A DNA stretch of 10,348 bases from CAYWLI01 sp964519535. Its GTDB lineage: Bacteria; Desulfobacterota; B13-G15; RBG-16-54-18. The stretch's first letter is position 1; every line of letters begins with the position of its first letter. A model generated the notes under the pieces. It ran no database searches. It saw only the letters and a list, made by a program, of their open reading frames with translations, and was not told the origin of the DNA. The stretch lies in NCBI GenBank assembly GCA_964519535.1, contig CAZFIR010000160.1, positions 1-10,348 of the forward strand, written 5' to 3'. The translations under genes and the position numbers were made by a program. Positions 1 to 6,679 of this stretch are shown in pieces.

Positions 1-675
1 CAACAGGGGTGATAAATCCTTAACGCCCATCGGAATGCTCTCAGCCATTTTTACCTCAATGCCCCGCTTCTCAAGTTCCGTAGCCGCCGTACTTGAATAC
101 TCTACGCCGTGGAGCTCATCAATATAGATGATCGCCACCGATTTAATACCGTTTGCCTTATACAAGTCAGCCATGGCTGGCATCTGGGTATCGGCAAAAT
201 TCAAGATGGGAAAGAAGTAGGGTAAGGCAGCAGCATACTCCTTGATCTTCAGGGCGCCACCCTCGGCTCCCAATAGTATATACCCGTGATTATTGGCGAC
301 CGGGGCGGAAGCAAAAAGGTACGTGGTGCCACAGGGGGCGAAGACAAAGTCGACCTTATCCTCATCAATCAACTTTATCAATAATAGCGCCATCTTCTCC
401 ACATTGCTTTCATCATCATATACGATGAGCTCTACAGGGAGACGCTTCTTATACTCCTTCACATATATCCCACCCTTGGCATTGACCTCGTCAATCCACA
501 TATCATAAATTGGAATGGAGGCCGATTTGGCAATCAGAGCATTGGGGCCCGTGAGTGAGACCGCCCTGCCAATACGGATTTTATCCTTGGGTGGCGGTTT
601 TGGGGCGCACGCACCACATAAAAAGACCACTAATATCAAAAATACGAATAACACATTCCATACCTTGTTTTTCAT
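1..675 (-). CDS. ABC transporter substrate-binding lipoprotein, branched-chain amino acid type (partial, C-terminus outside window)
   Basis: The reading frame starts at ATG 675-673 and stays open for 225 codons to the window edge; about 400 residues are usual for the family. A strong AAAGGAGG site lies seven bases before the start. Residues 1-22 form a lipoprotein signal (Lys at 2 and 4, then a long hydrophobic core) ending in LCGAC, so Cys23 is the likely lipidated residue; Cys rather than Leu at -3 is a variant lipobox. After a Pro/Lys linker, IRIGRAVSLTGPN opens a periplasmic binding fold of the Peripla_BP_6/LivK class, and VELIVYDDES fits the next strand of that fold. Family members bind Leu/Ile/Val, other amino acids, amides or aromatic acids in the periplasm and deliver them to a Liv-type permease; the ligand cannot be read here. 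Permease and ATPase genes would be expected beyond the left edge. Expression is probably controlled by the structured leader upstream. Confidence 0.88.
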   Translation of the reverse strand, partial: MKNKVWNVLFVFLILVVFLCGACAPKPPPKDKIRIGRAVSLTGPNALIAKSASIPIYDMWIDEVNAKGGIYVKEYKKRLPVELIVYDDESNVEKMALLLIKLIDEDKVDFVFAPCGTTYLFASAPVANNHGYILLGAEGGALKIKEYAAALPYFFPILNFADTQMPAMADLYKANGIKSVAIIYIDELHGVEYSSTAATELEKRGIEVKMAESIPMGVKDLSPLL

Positions 676-791
676 CGTATTCCTCCTTTTTTTCATCCCT
701 CCGCTACAGGGATCCTCTTCCTCTTTCTTCTTTGCTCTGTTGCACCGCCTCAGGGAACTATTGATCGTAAGCCCTCCATCTTACGGCGAGG

Positions 792-863
792 TCAGCGGCA
801 ATCCCACAAAAAAAAGCACCAGAGAGTATTATATTTACTCATAATCCGGTGCTTTTGTTTCAT
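792..863 (-). CDS. possible 23-residue leader peptide overlapping the terminator
   Basis: ATG at 863-861 is preceded by GGAGG (plus CCTCC 873-877) at a spacing of about nine bases, and the frame ends at TGA (792-794). The peptide is MKQKHRIMSK followed by YNTLWCFFLWDCR. Its 3' half is encoded by the terminator stem and T run, which alone would give the Phe-Phe-Leu stretch, so the composition may be accidental. It has no run of Leu, Ile or Val codons as expected in a classic branched-chain attenuator, but does hold two Trp and two Cys. It is too short for coding statistics. A leader peptide that couples ribosome position to terminator folding is one reading; a chance ORF is the other. Confidence 0.3.
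   Translation of the reverse strand: MKQKHRIMSKYNTLWCFFLWDCR
808..856 (-). terminator. intrinsic terminator inside the leader of the substrate-binding gene
   Basis: Read on the minus strand, GCACC (from 852 down) pairs with GGTGC (820 down to 816), the flanking A and T runs extend the stem to 9 bp, and an inner 5-bp stem (plus 824-828 with 836-840) fills part of the 27-nt interval. The right-hand arm runs straight into eight consecutive T (plus A run 808-815), the classic signal. It lies about 50-100 nt after the predicted transcription start and about 130 nt before the gene, so it would stop leader transcripts early unless something prevents it from forming. Confidence 0.65.
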
Positions 864-914
864 CTCGAAAGACCTCCGCCGCGGTAACGTCTGGTCTCTT
901 CACTATATAGTTCC

Positions 915-943
915 CTATAACATTATTATTATTACATTGTCAA
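915..943 (-). promoter_or_regulatory. sigma-70 type promoter for the substrate-binding gene
   Basis: On the minus strand a perfect TTGACA (-35, plus positions 938-943) is followed after exactly 17 bases by TTATAG (-10, plus 915-920). Transcription should start near 908, leaving a leader of roughly 230 nt before the start codon at 675. Only one gene lies in the right direction downstream. Seen directly; promoter activity is inferred. Confidence 0.7.
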
Positions 944-1569
944 TAAGTTAGATCGTGTTCAGGTATTGATTGTTGTCGACCCTGCTGCAGAAGATATCAT
1001 GGCACTAACCCTCCTGCTCGTATAGCTGTACGCCCCTTGTAGAGGATGGAGGACTTTTTCTCACAAGAAACGCAGACAATTGAGTAACATCGACTGTAAG
1101 AAAGCCTTCAGGATCAACTCTATATAAGATGCAGATAGCACCCCTGCATTGGAATTATTACCCCCACGCCTCTTCACAAGGGCCTTTTTATCGTTTGGGT
1201 GGGGAAGGCCGGTGATAAGCCCGGCCTCCCTCTGACTCCTGCACATTAGCGGAGCGAGGTTTCACCCATAAGGAAAAGAATCCTCTCTTGTTTTTTGCCC
1301 TGGAAGCGTGAAATTCTAAGTGAATAAAGAAGTCAAAAAAGGCTCGCACATATTGAAGTCGCGAAAAAGCATATATGTCCGGTATTCGCATTATGCCGCT
1401 CCAAACCAATAACCCCTTTTTGACCTGCTGCATCAACACGACACCTCAGGTCAGGCAGCGCACACTTGACCCAACAATGACCGCATCAGTATTCTGTGGA
1501 GCCCCATGTTGATTCCCACTGTTTCTTCGGCATGTTACAGTGCTGAGTTCAGCCATAGCAACCATAAAC
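944..1569. other. long non-coding stretch without a recognised gene
   Basis: About 630 bases between the substrate-binding promoter and the repeat at 1570 show no frame with protein-like composition plus a start and ribosome site. Open minus-strand frames at 1061-1246 and 1188-1439 lack a convincing Shine-Dalgarno and read like translated intergenic DNA. The only structure I see is a hairpin at 1206-1227 (AGGCCGG with CCGGCCT, 6-nt loop interval of TGATAAGC trimmed to its centre) without a T run. No tRNA cloverleaf, insertion-sequence terminal repeats or target duplications were found by eye. It may be a decayed gene or an undetected RNA. Confidence 0.5.
1207..1226. repeat. GC-rich hairpin, GGCCGG/CCGGCC
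   Basis: GGCCGG at 1207-1212 and CCGGCC at 1221-1226 are perfectly complementary around an 8-base loop, and A1206/T1227 adds one pair. No T run follows on either strand, so it is not a standard intrinsic terminator. Function unknown. Confidence 0.4.
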
Positions 1570-1614
1570 GAAGGGGGTCAAACCCCACAGCCTTGGGTGG
1601 TTTTGACCCCCTTC
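1570..1614. terminator. 13-bp perfect inverted repeat downstream of the radical SAM gene
   Basis: GAAGGGGGTCAAA (1570-1582) is matched perfectly by its complement at 1602-1614 across a 19-base interval that can pair further (CCCCA with TGGG). It begins 23 bases past the stop codon of the radical SAM gene, the expected place for a minus-strand transcription terminator, but the bases after the stem on that strand (GTTTATGG) are only weakly T-rich. It could equally be a dispersed intergenic repeat or an mRNA-stabilising stem. Confidence 0.45.
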
Positions 1615-1636
1615 CTCACAACCGTGCTAGGAACAA

Positions 1637-3083
1637 CTAGATAATCAACTCCCCTTCTACCGATGCCTTTTGATATTTCTGCATGCTCTCCATGTAGCTA
1701 GCGAACACAGCTATGGCATTGGGATGAAGGACTTTGCTCTCAAGCAGGCGTCCGACCCGATTCCTTTTGGTGTAAAATTCCTGGTTCACCTGCAGAGCGA
1801 GCTCACCTAGTTCTTGTGGACTCAAGTGCTTAGTGCGCACGACGGGGTGATGAAAATCCCACTTGTTGAACTCGTGTTCTTCAATGAAAGGAGCCGCCTC
1901 ATCATAGATGGGAATGCCGGACACGGGGAGCATCACCTGCAGAGACTGCACATCGGGGTCAATCCGGTCTAATGCGGCAAAGCGGTCTCGGATCGCCTTT
2001 TCGTCCTCATCAGGAAACCCGATCATCCACGTCACCCCTGACATGCGGCCAACCACTTCCTGCACCTGGTCCACGGTAATGCGCTTTTTGATTTTCTTCA
2101 ACGTCGCTTCATTCGCAACCTCGAGACCAAAGACACCGTTGATAAAACCCGAGAGGCGCAGATCCTTGAGGAGATCTTTATCCCTGGCGAGCGTATTGGC
2201 TCGACCTAAAAAGCAATACGTTGCCTCCAACCCCCGCTTGAGTTTCTCCTCAACAAACTGCTCAACGCGGGAACGTTTCACGGCGTAATTAAGGTCCCAT
2301 ATGTTAACGTGCACTACGCCATATTTCTTTTCGAGAAGCTCCATCTCGTCAACCACTCGCGAAGCGGACTTGGTCCTGTGCCGTAACCAATCGTTGTCAC
2401 CCCTCGGGTCGACCGTGATCCAATCGATACAGATACTGCATCCATAGGGACAACCCCTCGAGGTAAAAATCTCCTGATACGGATACAGCTTTCCGTAGCC
2501 GATATATTTATCCATCGGAAAGAGGTCATAGGCCGGCATAGGGAGATCGTCCAAATTCTCAATTAGCGGACGATAGTCGGTGACTTTCACGGCACCATTA
2601 TCACGATAGGCGAGGCATTTTACCGCAGAAACATCGGGGTCGTCCTTACTCAGCTCCTTGCACAACTCCGTAAAGGTAACCTCTTGCTCACCGGCAATAG
2701 CATAGTCAAAATCGGGTGTCTCGGCGAGCATCTCTTTATACCGGGCGGCGATATAAAAGCCACCGGTACAGATGGGAATATCCTTGAATTTCTGTTTAAT
2801 CACGTGCGCCGTCCGCTGGTATTTCGGAATAATGGTCATCGTCCCGGTCATCTGAAAGGCATCGCCCATATAGATGATATCTATCCGGCGCAAAGTCTCG
2901 GATGCCCTGCAGCATTTGCCCTTCATCCATATCCAGGGCCCGGCAGTCCAGGGCTTTGATGTCAGCCTCGGGCATCCACTCCCGCAAACAGGCTGCCATC
3001 TGGGCATGGGCCACGTTGATTGCCTTATGATTCCCCCAATAGACCCACGATCCAAACGGTGGATTTAAAAATAGAACTTTCAT
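1637..3083 (-). pseudogene. B12-binding radical SAM protein, broken by a 4-bp duplication
   Basis: ATG 3083-3081 follows a GAGGGGGG ribosome site and opens MKVLFLNPPFGSW, the usual start of the cobalamin-binding domain of B12-dependent radical SAM enzymes. This frame holds for 67 residues (to IRDFAPD) and then fails; the family sequence resumes in another frame with IIYMGDAFQMTG and continues to TAG at 1637-1639. The coding strand carries GATAGATA here (plus TATCTATC 2878-2885); removing one GATA restores APDIIYMG and a 480-residue protein. In that restored chain, TGGFYIAARYKEML and DYAIAGEQEVTFTEL are typical of the B12-binding half, and CPYGCSIC (about 210-217) is the CxxxCxxC motif that binds the [4Fe-4S] cluster and SAM. 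Such enzymes methylate or rearrange unactivated carbons; the substrate is unknown. Alternatives are a true recent pseudogene, phase variation, or a sequencing error. The ATG at 3055 in the downstream frame has no family-like sequence after it and is not the start. Confidence 0.85.
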
Positions 3084-3108
3084 ATCCCCCCCTCCCTCTA
3101 ATTTTTTT

Positions 3109-3136
3109 ATTTAAATTTTACTATTTAAATTTAAAT
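3109..3136. repeat. three ATTTAAAT palindromes next to the radical SAM promoter
   Basis: The 8-bp palindrome ATTTAAAT occurs at 3109-3116, 3123-3130 and 3129-3136 (the last two overlap by two bases). All lie just after the predicted transcription start and before the ribosome site, where a bound repressor would block transcription. Low-complexity AT sequence could produce this by chance. Confidence 0.4.
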
Positions 3137-3145
3137 ATAAAGGTT

Positions 3146-3174
3146 CTAATAGTAAAATAATAATAAAATGTCAA
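3146..3174 (-). promoter_or_regulatory. promoter of the radical SAM gene
   Basis: On the minus strand, TTGACA (plus 3169-3174) and TATTAG (plus 3146-3151) are separated by exactly 17 bases in very AT-rich DNA. The start of transcription would fall near 3139, about 55 bases before the ATG. Seen directly; activity inferred. Confidence 0.65.
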
Positions 3175-3375
3175 GGATTAATTTAGGGGGTTTAGAGAGG
3201 CCTTCGCAGATATTCAATTGTTATTATGGACTAGATTAGGATGAAGTAAAAATCATTAGAATGCATTATATCAGTCAGGCAGCAGCATCTGCCGCATGTG
3301 GAAAGGGCCTTCATATGACCCTGAGAGGAAAGATTGTGCTGATGAACAGGACACCCCGCCAACCTCAACTACAAA

Positions 3376-3696
3376 CTACCGCACCACGCTCCCCGGGGGC
3401 ACCTCTTTGTCAGGTATGAGCATGACCGGCTTCCCGTCGACATCCACTGCCAGGATCATCCCCCGGCTCTCTATCCCCCTGAGCTTCCGCGGCTCCAGAT
3501 TGACGAGTATCGGCACCTGCTTGCCGATGAAATCCTCTGGCGTGTAGGTGGGTGCCATACCCACCACAACCTGCCTTTGCTCTCCTCCGAGGTCGAGCTC
3601 TAAGCGGATGAGTTTGTCGGCACCCTCTACCTTATCTGCCGCTGTTACCGTACCGATCCTGATATTCAGCTTCATGAAATCATCAAAGGCAATCAT
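3376..3696 (-). CDS. stand-alone tRNA-binding domain protein (MetG C-terminal/CsaA type)
   Basis: This 106-residue protein is a single OB-fold tRNA-binding domain of the Trbp111/CsaA class, also found at the C-terminus of many methionyl-tRNA synthetases. Visible signatures are FMKLNIRIGTVTAADKVEGA near the start, LDLGGEQRQVVVG in the middle, then GKQVPILVNLEPRKLRG, IESRGMILA and a PG near the C-terminus. The length matches stand-alone family members, and there is no catalytic synthetase domain upstream. Family members act as dimers that bind tRNA structure or serve as chaperones. AAGGAG sits seven bases before the ATG, and the start lies only 10 bases after the stop of the SagB-like gene, so the two are almost certainly cotranscribed. 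Nothing in the protein links it to the redox genes of the cluster. Confidence 0.88.
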   Translation of the reverse strand: MIAFDDFMKLNIRIGTVTAADKVEGADKLIRLELDLGGEQRQVVVGMAPTYTPEDFIGKQVPILVNLEPRKLRGIESRGMILAVDVDGKPVMLIPDKEVPPGSVVR

Positions 3697-3706
3697 TATC
3701 TACTCC

Positions 3707-4396
3707 TTACTTCTTATATCCCACGGGTATAATAATAAGGGGTTCGTGTTCCTTGGGCGCCCCGATGGCCTCGGCCACTGATGCATCGCGAAAGGCCCCC
3801 ACGATCCCTGCCCCCAGACCCAAGGCCCCTGCCTGGAGGAAGATGTTCTGCCCCACGTGCCCCACCTCAATATGTGCGTATCGGACCCCCCGCTCCCCGT
3901 ATTTTTGGGTGATCCGCTCATACTCCGCGGTGATGACGAAGATGACCGGGGTCCGGGCTATCCACATCTGCGACAGGGCGGCACCGGCGACCTCGCTCCG
4001 CCTGTCCCCTTTGCTGATGAACTTGAGGCTGTGACTTGCCGGGTGGTAACGATAGATCCCAGGCCCCAAGCCCTCGACTCCTCCCTCACCCACAATGGCG
4101 TAGACATCCAGGGGATAGAGGGCTCCTCCCGAAGGGGCCGCCCGAAACCCCCTGCGCTCATCCGTTACCCCCTGGGCAGCCCATAAAAGCTGCGACAACT
4201 GGACCATACTCAGGGGATCAGGCCGAAATGCACGAATGGTCCGGCGTTCTTTGAGAGCACGCTCGACGGAGATCTCTCCATCAGAGGCGGGCTGCGGTAG
4301 CGTAAGGAAATCCTCTTGGTGAGACGTACCCAATTCTGGGACCGCCAGCGTCACGATGACAAAAAGGCATAACAGCCATATGACCGATTTGCCCAT
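3707..4396 (-). CDS. exported or membrane-anchored SagB-like nitroreductase-fold protein
   Basis: The chosen start, ATG 4396-4394, has GGAGG five bases upstream and gives 229 residues. A TTG at 4477 would lengthen the frame by 27 residues but has no good ribosome site. Residues 4-22 (SVIWLLCLFVIVTLAVPEL) are hydrophobic after a single Lys, like a Sec signal or membrane anchor; there is no twin-arginine motif. The rest is the SagB/ThcOx branch of the nitroreductase fold: RRTIRAF (51-57) and APSGGALYPLDVY (87-99) are FMN-contact segments, YRYHP follows at about 115, and GHVGQNIFLQAGALGLG (179-195) is the conserved helix. Family members are FMN-dependent oxidoreductases, including azoline dehydrogenases. 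I see no peptide-precursor or cyclodehydratase gene nearby, so a general flavin reductase acting at the envelope is as likely. It is the fourth gene of the cluster, 91 bases after the lipid kinase. Confidence 0.85.
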   Translation of the reverse strand: MGKSVIWLLCLFVIVTLAVPELGTSHQEDFLTLPQPASDGEISVERALKERRTIRAFRPDPLSMVQLSQLLWAAQGVTDERRGFRAAPSGGALYPLDVYAIVGEGGVEGLGPGIYRYHPASHSLKFISKGDRRSEVAGAALSQMWIARTPVIFVITAEYERITQKYGERGVRYAHIEVGHVGQNIFLQAGALGLGAGIVGAFRDASVAEAIGAPKEHEPLIIIPVGYKK

Positions 4397-4487
4397 CCGC
4401 CCCTCCTGAGCATCCAATGCCCATATTCGCATCCACCCCCTGCTGATGACATAACCTCTAAACCCCTTTGTTGGCAAAAACAGACGG

Positions 4488-5420
4488 CTATGCCGCGGTG
4501 ATCAGGTGCACCGCCCTGGGCACCATCTCAATGACGACGGGGAGGGCGCCGATTTGCTCACCGTCCACATCCAAGAGCACCCGCTGATCTGAGAAGGCCT
4601 CCACCCGCTTGCCGACGAAAGAGCTGACCTGTGCGACCTGATAGATCTTTCCGTTGTAGAGTTTCGGGAGATTCAAAAAGACCTGGGGGAGGGTCAGGTC
4701 CCCGACCACCGTGACATGGAACAGACCATCGTCCACCCGCGCCCCCGGGGCCACCCACATGCCGCCGCCGTGATACTGCCCGTTGGCAACGGCCACATTC
4801 CAGATGGTGACCTCCCCGTCAAAGCTATCATCCACCTTCAGGTGTATTCTCTTTTTATTATACTTCAGTAGAGAAATCACCATGGCCCAGAAGAATGAGA
4901 GGAAACCACCGAAGGCCTTGGTGGTCCTGTTGGCCCGCTCATCTACCTCACCACCAAGGCCGAAGCTGGTAACGTTGTGGAAATACCGGTAGGAAGGCTG
5001 CCCACGACGGTCCTGATAGCGAATCCGTCCCAGGTCGAGGATGCGAGTATGAGAATCTTTGATGATATCCAGGGCCCGGTCAAGCTCCCGATAGATGTGA
5101 ACGGTCTTGGCCAAATCACAGCCGGTACTGCGGGGGATGAACCCCAGCATGGCATCGGGCCGAAGGGGCCTATCCTCTCCCATAAGGCCGTTCACCACCT
5201 CATTAAGGGTCCCATCTCCCCCGACGCAGACAATCACCTCAGCGCCTTGGCCGAGGGCCTCTCGGGTAAGTCTGATGGCATCTCCCGGACCGCTCGTGAA
5301 GTAGGCGGAAAAAGGGCCCAGCCGGTCCCGTGCCAAGGCCTTGATGGCGGGCCAGGATTTGCCAGCAGAGCCCGCCGCGGCTCGGGGATTAACGATGAAG
5401 GCGATCTTTTTTGAGGCCAT
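4488..5420 (-). CDS. diacylglycerol kinase family lipid kinase (YegS/DagK type)
   Basis: A 310-residue protein of the DAGK catalytic family, usual length about 300. IAFIVNPRAAAGSAGK (6-21) is the N-terminal nucleotide-contact strand and loop, VCVGGDGTLNEVVNGLMG (64-81) carries the hallmark GGDGT ATP-binding motif, and FIPRSTGCDLAKT (94-106) replaces the commoner PLGTGNDFA form, with Cys for Asn. Later come FHNVTSFGLGGEV and VANGQYHGGGMWVAPGA, then DVDGEQI near the C-terminus, all typical of the second domain. Members phosphorylate diacylglycerol or related lipids (ceramide, sphingosine, phosphatidylglycerol) at the inner membrane face; the substrate here is unknown. GGAGG lies six bases before the ATG. 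It follows the nitroreductase by 67 bases in the same direction, so cotranscription is likely. Calling it DgkB or YegS would go beyond the evidence. Confidence 0.92.
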   Translation of the reverse strand: MASKKIAFIVNPRAAAGSAGKSWPAIKALARDRLGPFSAYFTSGPGDAIRLTREALGQGAEVIVCVGGDGTLNEVVNGLMGEDRPLRPDAMLGFIPRSTGCDLAKTVHIYRELDRALDIIKDSHTRILDLGRIRYQDRRGQPSYRYFHNVTSFGLGGEVDERANRTTKAFGGFLSFFWAMVISLLKYNKKRIHLKVDDSFDGEVTIWNVAVANGQYHGGGMWVAPGARVDDGLFHVTVVGDLTLPQVFLNLPKLYNGKIYQVAQVSSFVGKRVEAFSDQRVLLDVDGEQIGALPVVIEMVPRAVHLITAA

Positions 5421-5487
5421 GGTTTTCCTCCGGAGTTATCGATAAACACCTGATTCTTGCGGAAACGCAAAAAGGCATCTCCTCACT

Positions 5488-6072
5488 TTAGTTCCCTTTC
5501 GTGACGATAAGCTCCGGGAGCGTGCGCTTGGGTACGTGGTGGACACCCTCTTCGTCACGCCAGTAACGGAAGTCACCCCCCGGCTTCAGATCTTCCAGCA
5601 CCACCCGCTCTGCGGGCTTGCCGAGGGCCAACACGAGCCTGATCTTCAGGTGCTCGGGGATAGCCAGTTCCCGCCGCAGCCTTTCCTTATTAATAGACCC
5701 GATCATGCAACCCCCTAGCCCCTTTTCCACCGCCCCCAGCAATATGGTCTGCGCCGCGATGCCGTCGTCGCACCACCAATCTTGCGTAATAGTCTCATCA
5801 ATGAGGATGCCGATGTAGGCGGTCGGCCGCTCCCCAGGGGCAGGGCCTTCCCAGTCCTGCAGATAGGCGGCCCAGGCCAGGCAGGGGAAGATACGGTCGT
5901 TGATCTTCTGATCCGCGGAGAGGATATACTTGAGGGGCTGGCGATTAGTTGCCGAAGGGGTACAGCGGGCAAGCCCTACCAACTCCACCAGGGTCTCGTG
6001 TTGAATAGGGTATGATTCGTCAAAGCGCCGGTAGCTCCGGTTGCGCAGGACAAGATCACGCAGACTGGTCAT
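5488..6072 (-). CDS. nitroreductase family protein (FMN-dependent)
   Basis: 194 residues, the usual size of a single-domain nitroreductase. The FMN-contact segments are NRSYRRF (11-17), CTPSATNRQPLKYI (37-50) with the conserved Ser and Asn, and GAVEKGLGGCMIGS (113-126) with the glycine-rich loop after a helix; LVLALGKPAE (146-155) is the common C-terminal strand. CDDGIAAQTILLGA (101-114) is the typical dimer-interface helix. No signal peptide, so it is cytoplasmic. The enzymes use NAD(P)H or flavin to reduce nitroaromatics, quinones or other acceptors; the natural substrate is unknown. GAGGAG precedes the ATG by about seven bases. It lies 67 bases after rubrerythrin with a nested stem between them, consistent with one transcript. 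The Trp-Trp-Cys at 99-101 is unusual to my eye but unproven as functional. Confidence 0.9.
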   Translation of the reverse strand: MTSLRDLVLRNRSYRRFDESYPIQHETLVELVGLARCTPSATNRQPLKYILSADQKINDRIFPCLAWAAYLQDWEGPAPGERPTAYIGILIDETITQDWWCDDGIAAQTILLGAVEKGLGGCMIGSINKERLRRELAIPEHLKIRLVLALGKPAERVVLEDLKPGGDFRYWRDEEGVHHVPKRTLPELIVTKGN

Positions 6073-6091
6073 GGCAATACTCCTCGCTCGT

Positions 6092-6137
6092 GGTGGTCCT
6101 CGGAGGGGGAAAGAAAGACCCCCTAACCCGAACCACC
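6092..6137. repeat. nested inverted repeat between rubrerythrin and nitroreductase
   Basis: GGTGGT (6092-6097) pairs with ACCACC (6132-6137), and inside it GGGGG (6105-6109) pairs with CCCCC (6119-6123) around a 9-base loop. It fills most of the 67-base gap. There is no T run, so transcript processing or stability is more likely than termination. Function inferred weakly. Confidence 0.35.
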
Positions 6138-6139
6138 TG

Positions 6140-6637
6140 TTAATCTATCTTCTTAAACTTGTCGCCCTTTGTCCCGCACACCGGGCAGGTATCAGGGGGT
6201 TCCCGCTCGGCCGTGTATCCGCATACCGGACACACGTAACAGGGATAGTCTTCCTGCGCGCCTCCCAGCCCTTCAAGCATTTTTTGATAGAGCTGGGCAT
6301 GTATCTTCTCAACCTCATTGGCATAGGAAAAGGACCGTTCGGCATCCTTGTGCCCCTCGGCCTTGGCCGCCACGATCATCTCCGGGTACATACTTTTAAA
6401 CTCATGGGTCTCGCCATTGATGGCATCCTGCAGGTTCTCCTTCGTGCCGCCGATGGCCTTGAGGGCCCGCAGGTGGTTGTGGGCGTGCACGGTCTCCGCC
6501 TCGGCGGCCGCCCGAAAGAGACGGGCCGCCTGGGGGTAACCCTCTTCATCGGCCTTGGCTGCGTAGGCCAGATACTTGCGGTTGGCCTGGGATTCTCCGG
6601 CAAAGGCCTCGTTCAAAAACTCTTCTGCCTTGGACAT
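6140..6637 (-). CDS. rbr: rubrerythrin
   Basis: 165 residues with both rubrerythrin domains. The N-terminal four-helix bundle has the diiron ligands in order: Glu15 (AGESQA), Glu48 and His51 (EAETVH), Glu76 and Glu79 (GETHEF), Glu110 and His113 (NEVEKIH). The C-terminal rubredoxin-like iron site is CPVCG at 136-140 and 151-155. All expected ligands are present and the order (diiron first, rubredoxin last) is the classic one. Rubrerythrin reduces hydrogen peroxide to water in the cytoplasm of anaerobes and microaerophiles, taking electrons from rubredoxin or NADH-linked flavoproteins. It is the first gene of the cluster, with a promoter embedded in an inverted repeat upstream, which suggests redox-responsive control. 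The ribosome site (AGGGAAAG before the ATG) is weaker than those of its neighbours. Confidence 0.96.
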   Translation of the reverse strand: MSKAEEFLNEAFAGESQANRKYLAYAAKADEEGYPQAARLFRAAAEAETVHAHNHLRALKAIGGTKENLQDAINGETHEFKSMYPEMIVAAKAEGHKDAERSFSYANEVEKIHAQLYQKMLEGLGGAQEDYPCYVCPVCGYTAEREPPDTCPVCGTKGDKFKKID

Positions 6638-6679
6638 CTGCTTTCCCTCTCTCTCTCATTATAGATAATAATTTAACGT

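Larger units (their letters stand above)
784..897 (-). promoter_or_regulatory. structured 5' leader with alternative pairings (possible attenuator or riboswitch)
   Basis: Three inverted repeats lie in the leader between the promoter and the substrate-binding gene. (1) Plus 870-874 AGACC pairs with 893-897 GGTCT as a local hairpin. (2) Plus 784-793 CGGCGAGGTC pairs with 871-881 GACCTCCGCCG with one bulged base. (3) 812-820 pairs with 848-856 and is the terminator stem. Pairings 1 and 2 share bases 871-874 and are therefore mutually exclusive, and both cover the GGAGG site of the small ORF at 792-863. This arrangement resembles transcription attenuators and riboswitches. I do not recognise a known riboswitch consensus. 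Regulation is inference; the repeats are seen. Confidence 0.5.

Noticed and set aside
515..844. 109-codon open frame on the plus strand
   Set aside because: Antisense to the lipoprotein gene and its leader; hydrophobic runs come from the T-rich complement of a purine-rich leader.
1188..1439. 83-codon open frame on the minus strand
   Set aside because: No ribosome site, composition unlike a protein, and no domain; most likely chance in non-coding DNA.
2886..3055. ATG at 3055 as the start of an intact radical SAM gene
   Set aside because: Residues after this start are not family-like until the sequence past the GATA duplication, while the other frame from 3083 carries the correct B12-domain start with a good ribosome site.
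3278..3293. GGCAG/CTGCC hairpin after the tRNA-binding gene as a terminator
   Set aside because: Five-base stem, no T run, and more than 80 bases past the stop codon.
4397..4477. Longer SagB-like protein from a TTG start
   Set aside because: No good ribosome site; the added residues would bury the signal segment, while ATG 4396 has GGAGG.
5457..5470. TTGCG-GAAA-CGCAA hairpin before the lipid kinase
   Set aside because: Five-base stem only; too small to assign a role and likely by chance.
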